Shown here piece after piece: positions 25,301-40,300 of a stretch of 64,000 bases of DNA. The notes under the pieces were generated by a model. The model searched no databases. It had not been told where the DNA came from and saw only the letters and a program-made list of their open reading frames with translations. The stretch's first letter is position 1; the number at the start of each line of letters is the position of its first letter. A program made the position numbers and the translations under genes. Origin of the DNA: Epiperipatus broadwayi (taxonomy: Eukaryota > Onychophora > Udeonychophora > Euonychophora > Peripatidae); NCBI GenBank assembly GCA_028023455.1, contig JAQFVV010012416.1:6243594-6307593 (forward strand), in the 5' to 3' direction.

Positions 25301-28300
25301 CAGTTCTGTTAAGTTTCTTAAAGAACATATTAGTATAGTTGTTTATTAATTCTTTTAAATAGAGTGCCACAGGTCCTTTATATACAAGTATTTTTTCAAT
25401 TATGGTGTCCTGTTAAAATGATTAAGTTATTCTATTGAAATATTATTTGAAATTTGAGTAAGTTATAATTGTAAGCCTTATAAATTCAAACATATTTCAT
25501 CATTTTTTTCAATTGAATGACTATCTGTAGTCAAGAAACTTTAATATAAAACCTTTATGTCTTGTTTGAGCTGTTGGTTGATTCAATATAACTGCTACTA
25601 TGTTAGTATATGCTCAGTTATTTTATACTAAGATTAATGTAATGTATTAAAATTATGTTTATTTGAAATAGATTAACATATTCAGTGACATAACTATAAA
25701 ATTCCTTTTTTTTTTTGCCTAAATGAATATAAACAACTTTTTGATTAGATAGGAACTTATATGTGCAAAAGAATATATTAAAAGCATATTAAGGATAATT
25801 ATGTTTTATAACGTTCTGCTTCATGAAGTGGAGACTCAAAATATTAAATCATACATGCTCATCTGTTAATTATACCGATATCTGTATTTGTTATGTAAAC
25901 ATAGAATATATGTTTTTTATTTGGCATTAGAATCCTTTCATTACCACATTACATATGTATATATTCTATAGATTTATTTGTATATACTATGTGAATTGTA
26001 TTCAACGTGGACCGACTAACTGTGAAATGAGTTAAATGACAATATATAAAGAAGTTGGAAGAAGAAAATGAAATAAGCAATGGATGCTTATTTTTCTTAT
26101 TCAACACTTCTTACTTCAACCAATCATCATTTTCTAGATAAACAGAGGCTTGTTTAATTAAAATTTAAATGAGCATCTTGAGTATGTAATTATAATAAGA
26201 AACAAATGAATTTTAAAATATTTCATGCAGGATGCAGTTGAATAAAGATTCAATTGGAATAAGAAAGACTCAATTATAGAATAATCTTAATATGTTAAAT
26301 TTTTTGCTTTCAACAATAAAATTATTATAGAATTAAGTTGAACAATATTTACCTGTTTGTATTGAAGATTCTTGTGATTCATCAGGTTCAAAATTTCTCA
26401 TGAGAAATTTACATACATACCAATCTTTTTTAGAGCTAAACTAAGTAGTCTTTCTGAATTTAGATTTAAAATCAATAAGACCTAGCATATTCACCTGAAT
26501 AAATAGAATATTACACTATAGCCAGTTAATAATTAAATAATATTTGTTAATTAATATTATAACTTGAATGAAATGATCAAAAAATGTAAACATATAAATC
26601 TTGGGAGTCATTTGTCTTTTATTATATCTTTATTTATATGATTTAAAAAGAATGTGTGGAAGTACTGAGATTATTTAAAATATTTATAAAGATATTACAT
26701 ATGGGAAAGAGAAATGTGAATAACTCCATGTGTGTGTGCATGCGCTTGTTTAAAAATCAGTTAAGTTATTAACAGGTTTAAAGTTTATATCTGTGCTAGA
26801 GACAATCTCTAATTTAGTAAATGATTAGGAATAACCATTACTTTATTTATCTGAAGTGGATCAAAGATATAAGTGGAGTATGTTTGACGCTTGTAAAACA
26901 AAATATAACAATTTATATTGATAAATTCTCTTCATACAATAGAGATATATATGAGAGATAGTGACCTGGGCCAACTGATGAGTACTGGTTCAGTACAAAA
27001 TGCATCTTGGGAGTCATTTGTCTTTTATTGTATCTTTATTTATGATTTTAAAAAATTGTGTAGAAGTGTTGAGGTTGTTTAATATATTTATAAAGATATT
27101 ACACATGGGAAAGAGAAAAGTGAATAACTCCATGTATGTGTGTGCATGTGTTTGGTTAAAAAATCAGATATATTAATCTGTAACTAAGGTTTAAAGTTTA
27201 TATTTGTACTAGAGACTATCTTTCGTAAATGATTAGTGATAATCCGTACTGTAATTATCTAAAGTAGATGGTGTCAAAGATGTGGGTGGAATGTGTTTGA
27301 CACTTGTAAAACAAAATGTAAACTAAGTATGTCCTGTGTGTGTTAAATTTTAAATTACAATCTATTTCAAGCTTATGGATTATATGAAATATACTTTGAA
27401 GTTGTATTAGCAATGCATGACATTTAATTCTTATTAAGAATACAGTATAATATTAACATGCTTATAATTACTTGTGATTCATATTTCTTTGTTTAAAATT
27501 TTTCAGAACAAATTTTGTATGTTGTAAATATTTGTGGATGTTAAGACAGATAATCAAATGTAAAACTGACTGATATTTTATATCTTATATACCTGTGTTG
27601 ATTCATTTTTGAATTTGCCTTAATAATAAAAAAATATTTTTTAACTTTCCTGATTGATATATAATAACTCTCACAATGAATTATTATTTACACTTTTAAA
27701 ATCATTCCAACCATTTGTAGAGCTTAAGACATATCAATATTATTGTTTGTCACCTAATCAAATGTTTAATATTTGTGTTTATAAAATACAATATGTAAAC
27801 ATTTTTTAAATATTTTTTTTAATTAATAAATTAAATTTAAAATACCTATTACTTGTTATTACTCATAATACTACTTATAGGGCAAATACTTCTTCGTTAA
27901 AACTATAGTATTTAATATTCTGAATTTAATAAAAACATTCCCCCCTTTTAAACAATAATAAACTCATAACTGACTGCATGTATCAACATATATATTGTAA
28001 CGAGCACAGACGCTCGTTACATTGTTGTTTTTTTATTTTTATTTATTAAACATGAAAGTAAATTAAAAAGTTCGCATTTAAAAATTTTCTTTAAGAATTA
28101 AAAATTGAAATTAAATATCAATTTAAACTCTTATATATTAAATCGCACAGATAATGAAAAATTATTAAAATAAAAGTTTATTAAAGAAAAAGTATTTTAA
28201 AACTAAATTTTAAAAAGATTTGGAGATAAAATTATATCTTTAAATTTATCTTTAAACATATTTTTGATTTGGAAAACAGGTTAATTAATCAGAAATGGAA

Positions 28301-31300
28301 ATGATTGTTAATTAGTTAAATGTAAACCAGCCTTGGCATTTAAATGTAAAAACACCGGTCAGATAAGAAAACAATAGAAACTTTCAGCAAATGAAATAAA
28401 TCCATTTGGAAATCGGACCTCAACGAAAAGGATCATCTCATTGATGACGTAATGTTAAGTCAATCCTTCGAATACGTATAAAAGGAAAAATTTTGGAAAT
28501 TATTAATTAGTGAGTTATTTATTATTTACGAGGTGACAGATATGTGTTAGTGCGGAAGTGAAGGAGAAGGGATTGAAAAAGACTCACGTTCAATCCCTTC
28601 AGTTGTTATAAAAATGGGAAAATGAAACATCGCTTTTCTTATATTCAGAGGACCACAGGACCATCGGGAAATTTAACGCTGGATTTCAAACGGCAAGCAA
28701 CTGTTAAAGATGAACATTTCTAAAACCGTAAGAACTTTAAAAAAAATATAACTAACAATATTAATTTGAAACACTAAGAACTTTAAATTTTAAACTTTCC
28801 TAGTAATTTAATTGTTACAAATAGTTTCCTATCTGACTAAAGTAGTTAAAATGTTATTTGATGTATTTTTTTTTATTTATTTGTGTAAAATCATTTCCAT
28901 TTATTTAATTTTGTTCTTTAGTTTTTTATGATTTCTTTTTCCGATAAATTAAAATATATCAATGTTAAACTAAGTCGGAATGGCTGTATAGATTTGTAGT
29001 TATATTAGGGAGGGAATCTTAGGTATTTGTTTCGTGGTTAAATTGGGTCAATGGATTGGATATATTGGTGGATTAGTATATGTAATATTGACTACCAGAA
29101 TCGCTTCATACCCCCACTTCCGTTTGCCTATGGAAGGAATTATAAGTCTGATACCCGTTTCTTTCTATGGAGTTTTTTGTTTTATTGCTCTTCTTTGCAG
29201 ATAGATGTAAATTCCTATCTCAAAGAGCAATTTCTTCCCTTAACCTTTGCGTATGTTTCATTGAATACATCGATGTATCAGAGATGATCAGTTTGACTAC
29301 AATTTTAGTCTAAGGTTAAATAGGGATAGAGTTTATTTTCAAAAGCAAATTTATCTGGTCTATTCATCTCGCCCTAAATAAAAATGCATTAAATTTAGTT
29401 GTTTATAGCGTTGCATGGATTGTTTATGTTAACTATATTTCTTTCATATTTGATCAAAATATAGACATTCGATAAATAATGATACCTTGTGAGTATCTAA
29501 AATGTATTTATTCGGAGGTCTTTAGTTATTGGTGACAATGCAAGTATCTTATGGTGAATACTATTGGGTTACGTATGAATTTCCCTCCGCAACGTCAGTA
29601 ATCAATAATTTTATATTTTGATCGCAGTTTACTTTGAATTTTTTAACGAATCTATGTAACCGATCTATAGCAACTTTTATAACAAGCTTATAATCCCATC
29701 TGTGCAACTAATTAAAATGTAAAATCAGAATGTAATGAAATTTAAAAATTAAACAAAAATCAAAGTTAAAAATAATGTTAAATGTTAAAATGTAAAACTA
29801 ATATTAAAATAATTTTAAATCTTATATATATGTGCATAAATAAATGTTTGTATGCTAATTACTGGCAGTGGCTTATTTTATTTATTTTTTAATGTTGAAA
29901 TCTAATTAGATAAGATAGGATATTATTAAATCTCTGCTACTCCCTGAGCTAGTGACATGGGCTAACGCAATATTTAAAAAAAAAAAAAATTTTTTTTATT
30001 TTTTTTTTGACTTACGTATCTGCCTACTTTATAAATTTTTCTAGGTTCAAATGCCTAGATGGCGCCCCGTAGTGCAGATTACGTTAAGTCGCTTTCTCCG
30101 GATCGTTACAATATAAAATGTACAATTTACGTATTTTGATCACATAAATGTATAAATAGTAAAACTTGATAAAGTAATTTAATTTTGTAGTGTATATTTT
30201 ATAAATTTTAATAACCATGGCTTATTTTTACTGTTGTTAGAATAATATTTAGTTTATTATTAGCTAATATTATCTAAATGTAATTTGAGGGGATTTGAAC
30301 ACAGACTTTCAAGCTCCCTTTAGTCATTCACTCCATCTTATATAACTGATACACATGACCACATACATGTGAAAAGAATAAGTGATTTTTAATATACATA
30401 TTTCATGCTGAGCTAGCACTCATCAGTTGGTCCAGATTATCATCTCCCATATGTATATATGGTCAGTGCTCGGTTTATATTAAGGAATGACTGAAGGGAG
30501 TTTGAAAGTCTGTGTTCAAATCCCCTCTAAATACATCTAACTAAAGTATATACACTATGTTTGTATTTAAATATATAAATGTTAAACATTTCAACATTTA
30601 AAACTAATTAAACATTTTTTGAAAATCTGTCAAAATGATTGTTTTACTACAGTGAAAAGTTTTTTTCTATTTCCAAAATATTTTTTAGATATATGAAACT
30701 AATTTACATTCAATATATCAAACATAATTTTGAGTAAACATATAATTTTCATATAAACTTTAAAAATTTATCATAATATAGTTTTTATTATAAATAGATG
30801 TTCCATAAGTGAGTAGCAAAAGTTTTAAAGGTAGTATATATTTGTTTAAATAACTGGCATTTATATTTCAAAATATTTTTATTTCCTTACATTTCAAGTA
30901 ACTAAGAAATCTTTCAGATCTTTATTTTGAAGTGAATATTTATAATAATAAGATCTCTTAAGTTTTATTATAGATTCCATTATATTCAACTGATTTTCAA
31001 AAAGATTACTATTATTTAAGTTAATTGAATAAAACTTATGTATCATTTTGAGATGATTTCTAAAAATGATTAGACTTCAATTCAGCTACGAAAAACATAT
31101 ATTTTTTTCTTAGGCGAATTAGTGCATCATGAGAATTAATTACATTTCGCTAAATTTTGTTTGTATATTGTTGACTTTTAGATACAATATTACGTAAAAA
31201 TCATTCATTAAGTGAATAGAATTTTTTTTTCGTAAAAAATAAGAACAAACTTTTTTGCCACTTTTCTTCATTTCTTTTCATAATTCTCACTGTCTCCTAA

Positions 31301-34300
31301 TTCTTCAATTCTAATTAGTTATTAGTTTAACACTATCACATGATTTTTTTATTGTTTAATACTATATTACCTTTAAAAAAAAATCATAATATCTAATTGT
31401 TTATTAAACAATAAAATAAAATGTCCAAAATGTAAGTAATTAAAATTAACATTACCATGCACTGTGTGTACATAAACTATGTGGATGGATTCATATATAT
31501 CACTCATTTAAATATTGCATTAAAATTAATAAATAATCACAGAAATGCAATTAAACAAATATCTAAAATAGCTTATAATTTTAAATTTGAGCATAATGCA
31601 TTATTTTTTTATATGTAATATAATTTTTACCTGGTCAACAGTAAGTATATTTCTTTGATAACTAAATTAAAATTTTTTAATAATGCAATCTTTATTATGC
31701 TTACTTTATTATTTTACTATTATTATTATTTCTAATAAAATATTATCTATTCTAGAATAAAGCAGGCAGATAAGGTCTATTTAGATGCATTTCAAGATGA
31801 ACTAGATTCTTTCAAAGAACGTGTTAAAGGTCGGGCCCAGATTCGCATTGAAAAGGCTATCAAAGAAGCAGAAGAGGTTTCTTTTTCAATTTTTTTTTTT
31901 TTTGTGAAAATTTATATATATATAGAAATTAATTTTTGTTTATCCCTTACAGAAATTATTTATATTGCTACAATATATTAATATTTTCTAACAGTAACAG
32001 AACATTAGAAGCAGTAATTCATTCTAGTTAATGTACTCTAAAGCTATCTATTGTAAGTTTAAGTAATCATTGGACTCTAGATGGTAATGCTATATCCTAT
32101 ACCCAGATTGCACTTTTGCAGTTGGGTCTCATATTTATGAAATAGTCTGTATGATTTATGTATATATATTTTTTTAAATATATATTTATATATTGTGTAT
32201 ATCTATTTCAATCCCTTTTTTTTTTTAATTTTCTCAAAATCTTAATTTTATTTCTTTTATATTCATTTTTACATTTGAAAGGATAATCTTCTAGTTGTCT
32301 GAATTTCTCTATTATTAAAAGTTACATTCCAAAATAACATATTGTATATTCTTTTTTTAGATCTAACCTTAGTAACCCATTAAATAACATCTTATTCTTA
32401 TTAAAAGCTAATTATAATTTGCATTATAACCTCCTTCATCGGTTAATTAACTTTCTATATAACTTCAACTTCCACTTTTAATCTTACATTCTCTTCCATA
32501 TATCTTTATATATATAAAAAAAAACTATATATAAATTATATAATAAGTTTCATTCATTAATTTTTATAATTTGGATTTTATAAATCTTATTGATAATTTG
32601 GAAATTGGATACTTCAAAAAAAAATATACTTTATATATTGTTCTAGCATGGGGGTTGGCTACCTATGGCTCATGAGCCAAATGTAATTGTTTGAGTTCAA
32701 TCTCATGACTCTTTTTATCATGATAAATACATTTCTGCTTGTAATTTATAAATAAATATTGATGTCTCTTGGAGAGAAAAAATGTGCATTTGTTTCTTGA
32801 ACTCAGCCTTATTATAGAATAGTAATTATTGTGTCTGATAAATATTTAATTATTAGAAACTTATAAATAAATCTGTATTTATTTATTTATTTATTTTTGA
32901 GAGAATTTTTATTTTTGTTAGGGTGTATATAGATTCTATTATACTCTCCTATTACTAAAATAAATGTTCAGATATATCCAGAGCCATTAAGAAATTTGTA
33001 TTTGTCTGAAACATTTTTTAGCTATTTCTTTGCAGCTCTTTAGGGGGGAGGGGTACCTTTTCGCTTGCTTCTTTGTATCTCTTTATTAAGGGGGAAAGTG
33101 AGGAAGATTTAAACAAAATGGTTTTTCATGTTAAAAAGTTTGCCAACTCGTGATCTAGCACAAAAGGTTATGTTCAAAACATTACATATATATATAATTA
33201 TGTGATTATATATTGAACTATATTTGGCTCATTAAATGTTTTTAGAAAAATTCAACTTTATTGATTTTCATCATTTGAATGCCCCTGCTATTACTGTAAC
33301 ACTAGTCAGCATCTTTCAAAGAAAAGCGAATTATATTATTTGAAACATTGTGTTTCAAATTCCTAACTAATAATAGTTGAATGCATTTGGAAAAGTATAA
33401 ATAAAGTTGGATGGAGTTTTTCCAAAAACATTTAATAATTCAATTAAATAATGGAAATAGTCCAATATACAAATAAAATGATATCTCTAAAATCTTCAGA
33501 CATATATGTGAATAGTGTTTTCCTGAAGGTTTGTGATGATGGTGTTTTAGTTTGTATTTATATATTGGATTGTTTCCATCATCTAATATGAGCATTGAAT
33601 ATCTTAAGAAAAATTTAACTTTATTTAAATATTCCAAATACATTCAACTGTTAATAATAGCACTCAGGTTAGTTTATGAATGTTTCTAGAGGTATTATTC
33701 TCACCTCTTCTTCAGATGTTGCTGACCTGACCAGTGACAGTATTAGCATAGGAATTGAACTTGGATCCTTAGATTCTTGAGTATTGAATTTTTAAGATAA
33801 TTCTTTAACCAAAGGCAACAGTCAGTAGAAATTTCATATACTTATCCATGAAGTTCCTCCTGATTTCTCCACTTTTTCCTAAGACCAAAGTTGATGAGTA
33901 GTTTCTATACATTATGTAAAGTCACACTAGGTTGACTTATGGGATTGTTTGCCATTGTCATGTGAGCAGCTTCTTTAAATTTTTTTCTTTGTACCTTTTC
34001 TTCTCTATTCAATATTTTTGTATTTTCCCAATTGAACATATGTTCATTGGTACATACATGGTCTGCTAACTTAGACACATCTGTTTTCTCTTTTCTAATC
34101 ATCAGTTTATGTTCATGAAAGCGCTTTTCAATTGAACGACTGGTCTCACCAATATATGTTCTTCCACATTCACATGGTATTTCATTGATGCAGTTTTTTC
34201 TTTTAGCATTTCAAGTTTAGACTTTGTAGATGTTAGAATATTTTGTAGTGTAGTATGGCTCTAGAAAGCTGTTTTGATGTTATACTGATTGCAGATTGCT

Positions 34301-37300
34301 ATTTTTGGTATGTATGAGTACGCTACAATACCAATAATTGTTTTTTCTTTTGATGTTTCTTTTTGTTGTTTATTTAAGGTTTTCTTAATAACAGTTGATG
34401 GATAACTGTTTTTCATATAAGAGTTTGTTCTATATAGATCTTTTTTTTAAATCGCTGGTTTCTGAATAAACTTCTTTTGCTCTGTTCCATAGTAATGGTA
34501 TAACTCCCATGTTTTGGGTTTCTGGTGTGATTGGATGGGTAGGTTAAGTATTTTCCTATCTGTATTGGTTTTCGGTAAACTGTAGTTTTGATTTTATCAT
34601 GAGGGAGTTTTGTCCCAACAACATTTAAGAATGTCAATTTTTGTTCTTGTTCTGATTCTATTATGAATTTAATTGAAAGTGATATGTTGTTAATGTGTTT
34701 CCAGAAAGTTTGTAGTAGTCCTTCACCATGTAGCCATACAACAAATGTATCATCTACATAGCGAAGCCAAACTTTAGGGGGATATGGAGTAGTTTTTATG
34801 ACTGTGATTTCAAGTTCTTTCATGTAAATATTGCTAATCAGGGCCCATAGCCATTCCTTAATTTTATTGGAAGAATTCTGTGTTATATTGAAAGTAGATT
34901 GTTTTTATGCAGAATGTTAATAGTTCCATTATACTATCAATAAGAAGAGTTGTTCTGGTTTGTAAGCTATTATCACCATTCAATCTTTTCCTTCAATAGA
35001 CAATGCTTCTTCACATGATACATTTGTGAATAAATTTTCCACATCAAAGCTTACTAGTAAGTCAGTTTTTTCAATTTTCGTGTTCTTGATTAATTCTATA
35101 AAGTATCTAGAATCCTAGTCAAAGGACTGGGTCCTGTATGCCAAAGGACTAAGAACTTTAAGAAGAAATCTTGTAAATTTTGGCCAGGTGAATTTCTAGA
35201 ACTAACAATAGATCTTAATGGAACATGATCCTTTTGGATTTTAGGTAGTAACAGTCGAATGTATTTGCAATATTTAAATAAAGTTAAATTTTTCTAAAGA
35301 CGTTCATATTCATATTAGATGATGAAAGTAGTCCAATATATGAATAGTTTTCATAATTTGTTGTTGCTATCTTGTTTAACTTATTTATCATTATTTAATT
35401 TTTGAATTAATGCCATAAGTAGATAAGGTCTTCACTTTTTATTTTAATTTTCCACATTACAAAGCAAAATAATCTACTTCTTTATAGAGTTCCTGTATAG
35501 GTTAGATTCTAATTTGTGTTTTCTTGAAATGTAAGTCAGCTAAGCTTTTGTTCCACGTTTATCATCTACAGGAAATTTTTGAATTTCTTCATTCATTATC
35601 CCCAAAATAACCATGGTTTGGTCAGAGTAAAAAAAACACATTGAGACTACCGATTTCTCTAATATTGATTGAAAAATGAAAAAACTGCACTAGAAAGATA
35701 GCAGCTGACACAGTTAAAATGGATTCATGATAATAATGAAGTAAGATGTCAGTACATCATATAAACCTGTTCCTTTCTGATAAAAGTATCATAAAGCAAA
35801 AGGACTGTTTTCTAGATATAAATGTATTAAAATAGCATTAAGTATACTTTAAAGAATCTGAATTTAGAAAACATGTCATAGAAAGGAAAATTATTCCATT
35901 TGTTGATTTGTTATTTTTGAAATATATGAGCATACACTTATTTAATATTCTGTTATAAAATTTCTTTTTTGATATCTTGGAGCATATTAATCTCATTCAA
36001 GCCAAATATATCAAACCTATGTGATCTTGCAAAATTCAAATTTGCTGTAATTTTATATTGTTTATTCTCACATTTGCTGAAACTTTGCTTCCATTATCAG
36101 AGATCGTATTTTTTCCAATAAAAGATATCTTTTGTGATCCTTATTCACCATAGATTGTTATTTGACAATCATCCGAATCCTTATTTCATATTTCCATTTC
36201 ATTAATATCAAGATTAAAAGTTTTATTTTAACATTTATTACTTCTTTGATAACTTTCACAGAAACTGTCTTTAGATTAGTTTGATTTTAAAGGGTTTTTT
36301 TTTTCTTTTCCGCCTCATTATAATTATATAAGTTACTCTTCTTGGTAAAATAACATTTTCTAGTGACTCATGCTCTAAGATTATTAGCTCTCCCAAAAAT
36401 ATGACATTTTCATACGTTTCATTTTGCACCATGATTTCTTTTAATATTTAAATGTACGCTAGTGCTATCTCTAATAAAATAGTACCTCATCTAATGCTTT
36501 ATCGTTTTACAGTTTCAGACTGAATGTTCATTATTATAAGTTGTTCTTTAACTAAAGCTTCTGCAAATACTCTCTTACAAAAGCTTAAGAAATGTAAATA
36601 AAACAATCTTAAATATATATATTGTAATGGTCAGGATGAGCCAACATCTGCAAAAATCATCACCAGGGTGACTTAACCACCATAACTCATTCCAACCTAC
36701 ATACTACTTCATTCTTCTTTTAGGCTCAGTGATCAGGGAGAGGTAGAGACTCTTAAATTAGATTATAAATATATGACTTCACTGTGGCAAACAAGACACC
36801 CAATGCAATGTATATATAGAATACAAACACTTTATTAATAGCCAATAAACATCACATGACCACCTCTTATGCTTGTGTATAACTGTTGTTAAAACAGGCA
36901 AAACTCACTATATTGTAACAGTCAAGTTTGTACATTCGCGTAACAGAATTCAGAATCCAAGCAAAAGAGACCGAAGCTGACCAGACTAGGACTGTAACAT
37001 CCCGAGTCCGACCGCACTTCAACTCGTAAGCCAGGATTCCAAGACTCAAGACCCTACGAATGACCACCTTGAAATTACACGTAGTAATACCTCTTTCCAC
37101 ACGGCCGACATAGGTCCCGGAGAAGCAATAAGACTCTGATGAATAAAAGAAAGGTTCTTAATTGACTAAAATATCACTAAATTTAATTTAACCTAATGCA
37201 TAGTTTTCACATATATAGACTATAAATAGTAATTAGAATTGGATTGAATTAGATCAATAACGAAACAGAGAACGAAATACATTAAATTAATTATATATTT

Positions 37301-40300
37301 ATTTACAAATGGCATGAAATTGATCAGTTTTACACATTTCAGCGTCGAATGTACAAACATTGGGTGGATAAGAGAACACATTCTCTTTTTATATACAATT
37401 ATAAATAGCTTTATATAAATAATTTTTATACAATTCAAAATAGCTTTAGATAAATACTTTCATTTAATTTTCATAAATGGGTTTGACATGTGCCCATCTT
37501 ATGAGTTGCTTTTCAATTAATACATATTTTCACTACGTTATGTCTATAAATCTCGATGAGCCAAATCCTATTACATTTGTGGCTGGTATATAAATAATTA
37601 TATTAAACTTTGATCATGAATTCATTTACTAAAACATACAATATAATTTAATAACGAGCGCATAAACCAGCTCAAGTAATGAGCGATCGAACATGGCTTT
37701 CAAGAGAAAATTTCAGAATGCTGAAAGCGTTATATAAAGGTGGGAGAGTTGGCTGCATAAGATTTTACCAATGCGCTATGGCACAGGTAAACAATAATAG
37801 GAAAAGTCGCTCATGGATGGATGAAATAACTTCAGGGTTCTTGCGACAAACGCCGGTACTCTGTAACCGATCGCAATGCTGTGAAAAGGAACATTGTGTT
37901 CAGGAATGGGGGGTTACGTGCTAACCTGGCCTTGGCTCAGGCTTCGCTACTGCTCTACCCTATAAGAGAAGATGTCTGGCAATGCCGTGCTCCATCTTAA
38001 GATACGATATTACGTATAGCAGCAAAACGAGAATATTTTTATAAAATAATATCACATCCGCCAAGCAAAGAATAGTATATTTCATACTATGAAATACGAG
38101 TTAATAGCATATTAGCTCTATCAAATTGGGACCAACTCTTGCGTAGCCTGATAATAAATGTCTATGCTACTAAAGGGAATATTATTACATCTGTACTTTG
38201 ACATGTTCGATCTAGTAAGTTACTTATAGATAATAAATATTTAAGGAGGAAAAGTATATTTCTATGGACTTAAGAATTTAAATGTCAAATATACTTATAT
38301 GATCAAGGCTAAATTTAATTCTAAATAAACTTATCAAGTTAAGTTTTTTTTAAATGGTTGATTATAAAAGAGCCACATTTCACATATTAAATCATTTAAA
38401 TAATAAAAAAATAGGATTTCAAACAGCGAGAAAGTTGATGCTATAAATAAATTACGCAAGATTTTCAAATAATATCTTCTTAAAACATACATGAAATTAA
38501 GTGCTCACTGTTTCGAAATTTTGGCATATAAAATATAATAAGCATTTAAAATAAGCAAAGAGATATAGACACAACCGCAGTGTACTTTAAATGAAAGGAA
38601 AATATAAATAAGTCAGATTATTTAAACTTTAACACATTAAATTTTGATAGCAAGTGACATATTTAAAATATTAAATGGATTTTAAGTTTTGATTACATTT
38701 TAGCTTTATCATTATTTTAAAGAAAGTAGCAACTTATATAGATATTATTTACATTTACACAGAATTACACAGAGCCTGCGGTTTGAAAATAAAACGACAG
38801 ATTATCTCAAGTTCTTGCTGTTGTTTGTTTGTTTGACTCACATCTTTCCCATTGTCCCTCTTCTATCCTGAATATTGCCACACACAGCAAGCTAGAGTAA
38901 TCAATGGATGCCAAAAGGCTTGTGCATAAAATCCCCATCTAGTGCCTACTTATCCAATATCACCAGACTAGTTTCTGGCTTATGGCCTTCGTCAGTGAGG
39001 AGCCTTGGATCAAGCCTTCTGGCATCCATTGATTACTCTAGTTTGCTGTGTGTGGCAGTATATATAGTAAGTTTTGCCTGTTTTAACACTTTATTAGTTA
39101 CAAACAAATAAACAAAAGAAATGACTAATGCTTAATTTGGTTGCTGGCCTTATAAAATAGTGGAAATTACATTAATTGATGATTACATATATAACAGTTT
39201 CACTGTATAACATAAATATAAATAAGGGACCTCAGGTGATGTATCTATTTTGATCTTTGGGGCAGCAAGGTAAGTTTAATTAACTCTAGAAAAATATGGT
39301 TAAATAGATAAATGTAGGCTGCAGAAAGGAGTTTGCTATTAACTGAAAGGAGACCCTTTGATTCCTCTTGGAGGCCTTAAAGGAACCGAAGGCGGAGGGT
39401 GCTAAGAATCCCCTGATTGCGGACCCAGGCTGCCATTTGATGACGACTTTTTATTTAGGTACTTACAACTGCAGATCACTTTCAAGTGAAGGAAGATTGC
39501 AAGAATTAGAAGAAGAACTGTCTTATATTAAATGGGACATTATTGGACTTTGTGAAGTTAGAAGAAAAGGAGAAGAAACAATTGATTTAAAAAGTGGACA
39601 TATACTCTATTATAAAGGCACACATATTGGAAATACAAATGGAGTAGGATTCATTATAAATAAAAAGTGGAAGAACAATATTGTGGAGATTGATGGTGTA
39701 TCGGACAGAGTGGCAAAATTAGTTATACAACTTAATAGCAGATACCAAATGCAGATAATTCAGGTTTATGCCCCAAGTTCTCATAGTGATGAAGTAGTAG
39801 AAGATTTTTATATGGATGTACAAAAGGGTTTTGATCAGAGTAAACAACATTTTAAAATTGTTATGGGAGACTTTAATGCTAGAATTGGTAGACAAATGAA
39901 AGATGAAATTGCTGTAGGTAATTTTGGTTATGGTAATAGAAATGAGAGAGGACATAGACTTGTGGAGTTTGCAGAAAAAGAAAAACTTTATATTACGAAT
40001 TCATTTTTTGAGAAAAATGTTAAAAGGAAATGGACATAGGAGCATCCAAATGAAGGTACAGCAGAATTGGATTATATTTTGACTAACAGAAAATACATAT
40101 TTCAAGATTGTAATGTTCTTAATAAATTTAACACAGGAAGTGATCATCGATTAGTAAGGTGTAAGTTACGTGTTAATGTAAAACTGGAAAGACAAAAATT
40201 ATTAAGAAAAACAATATTTACAGTTGATATTCCTAATCTTCAGAAACATTCTAATGAATTTAAATTAGAACTTATAAATAGGTTTCAAGTGTTAGGAGAT

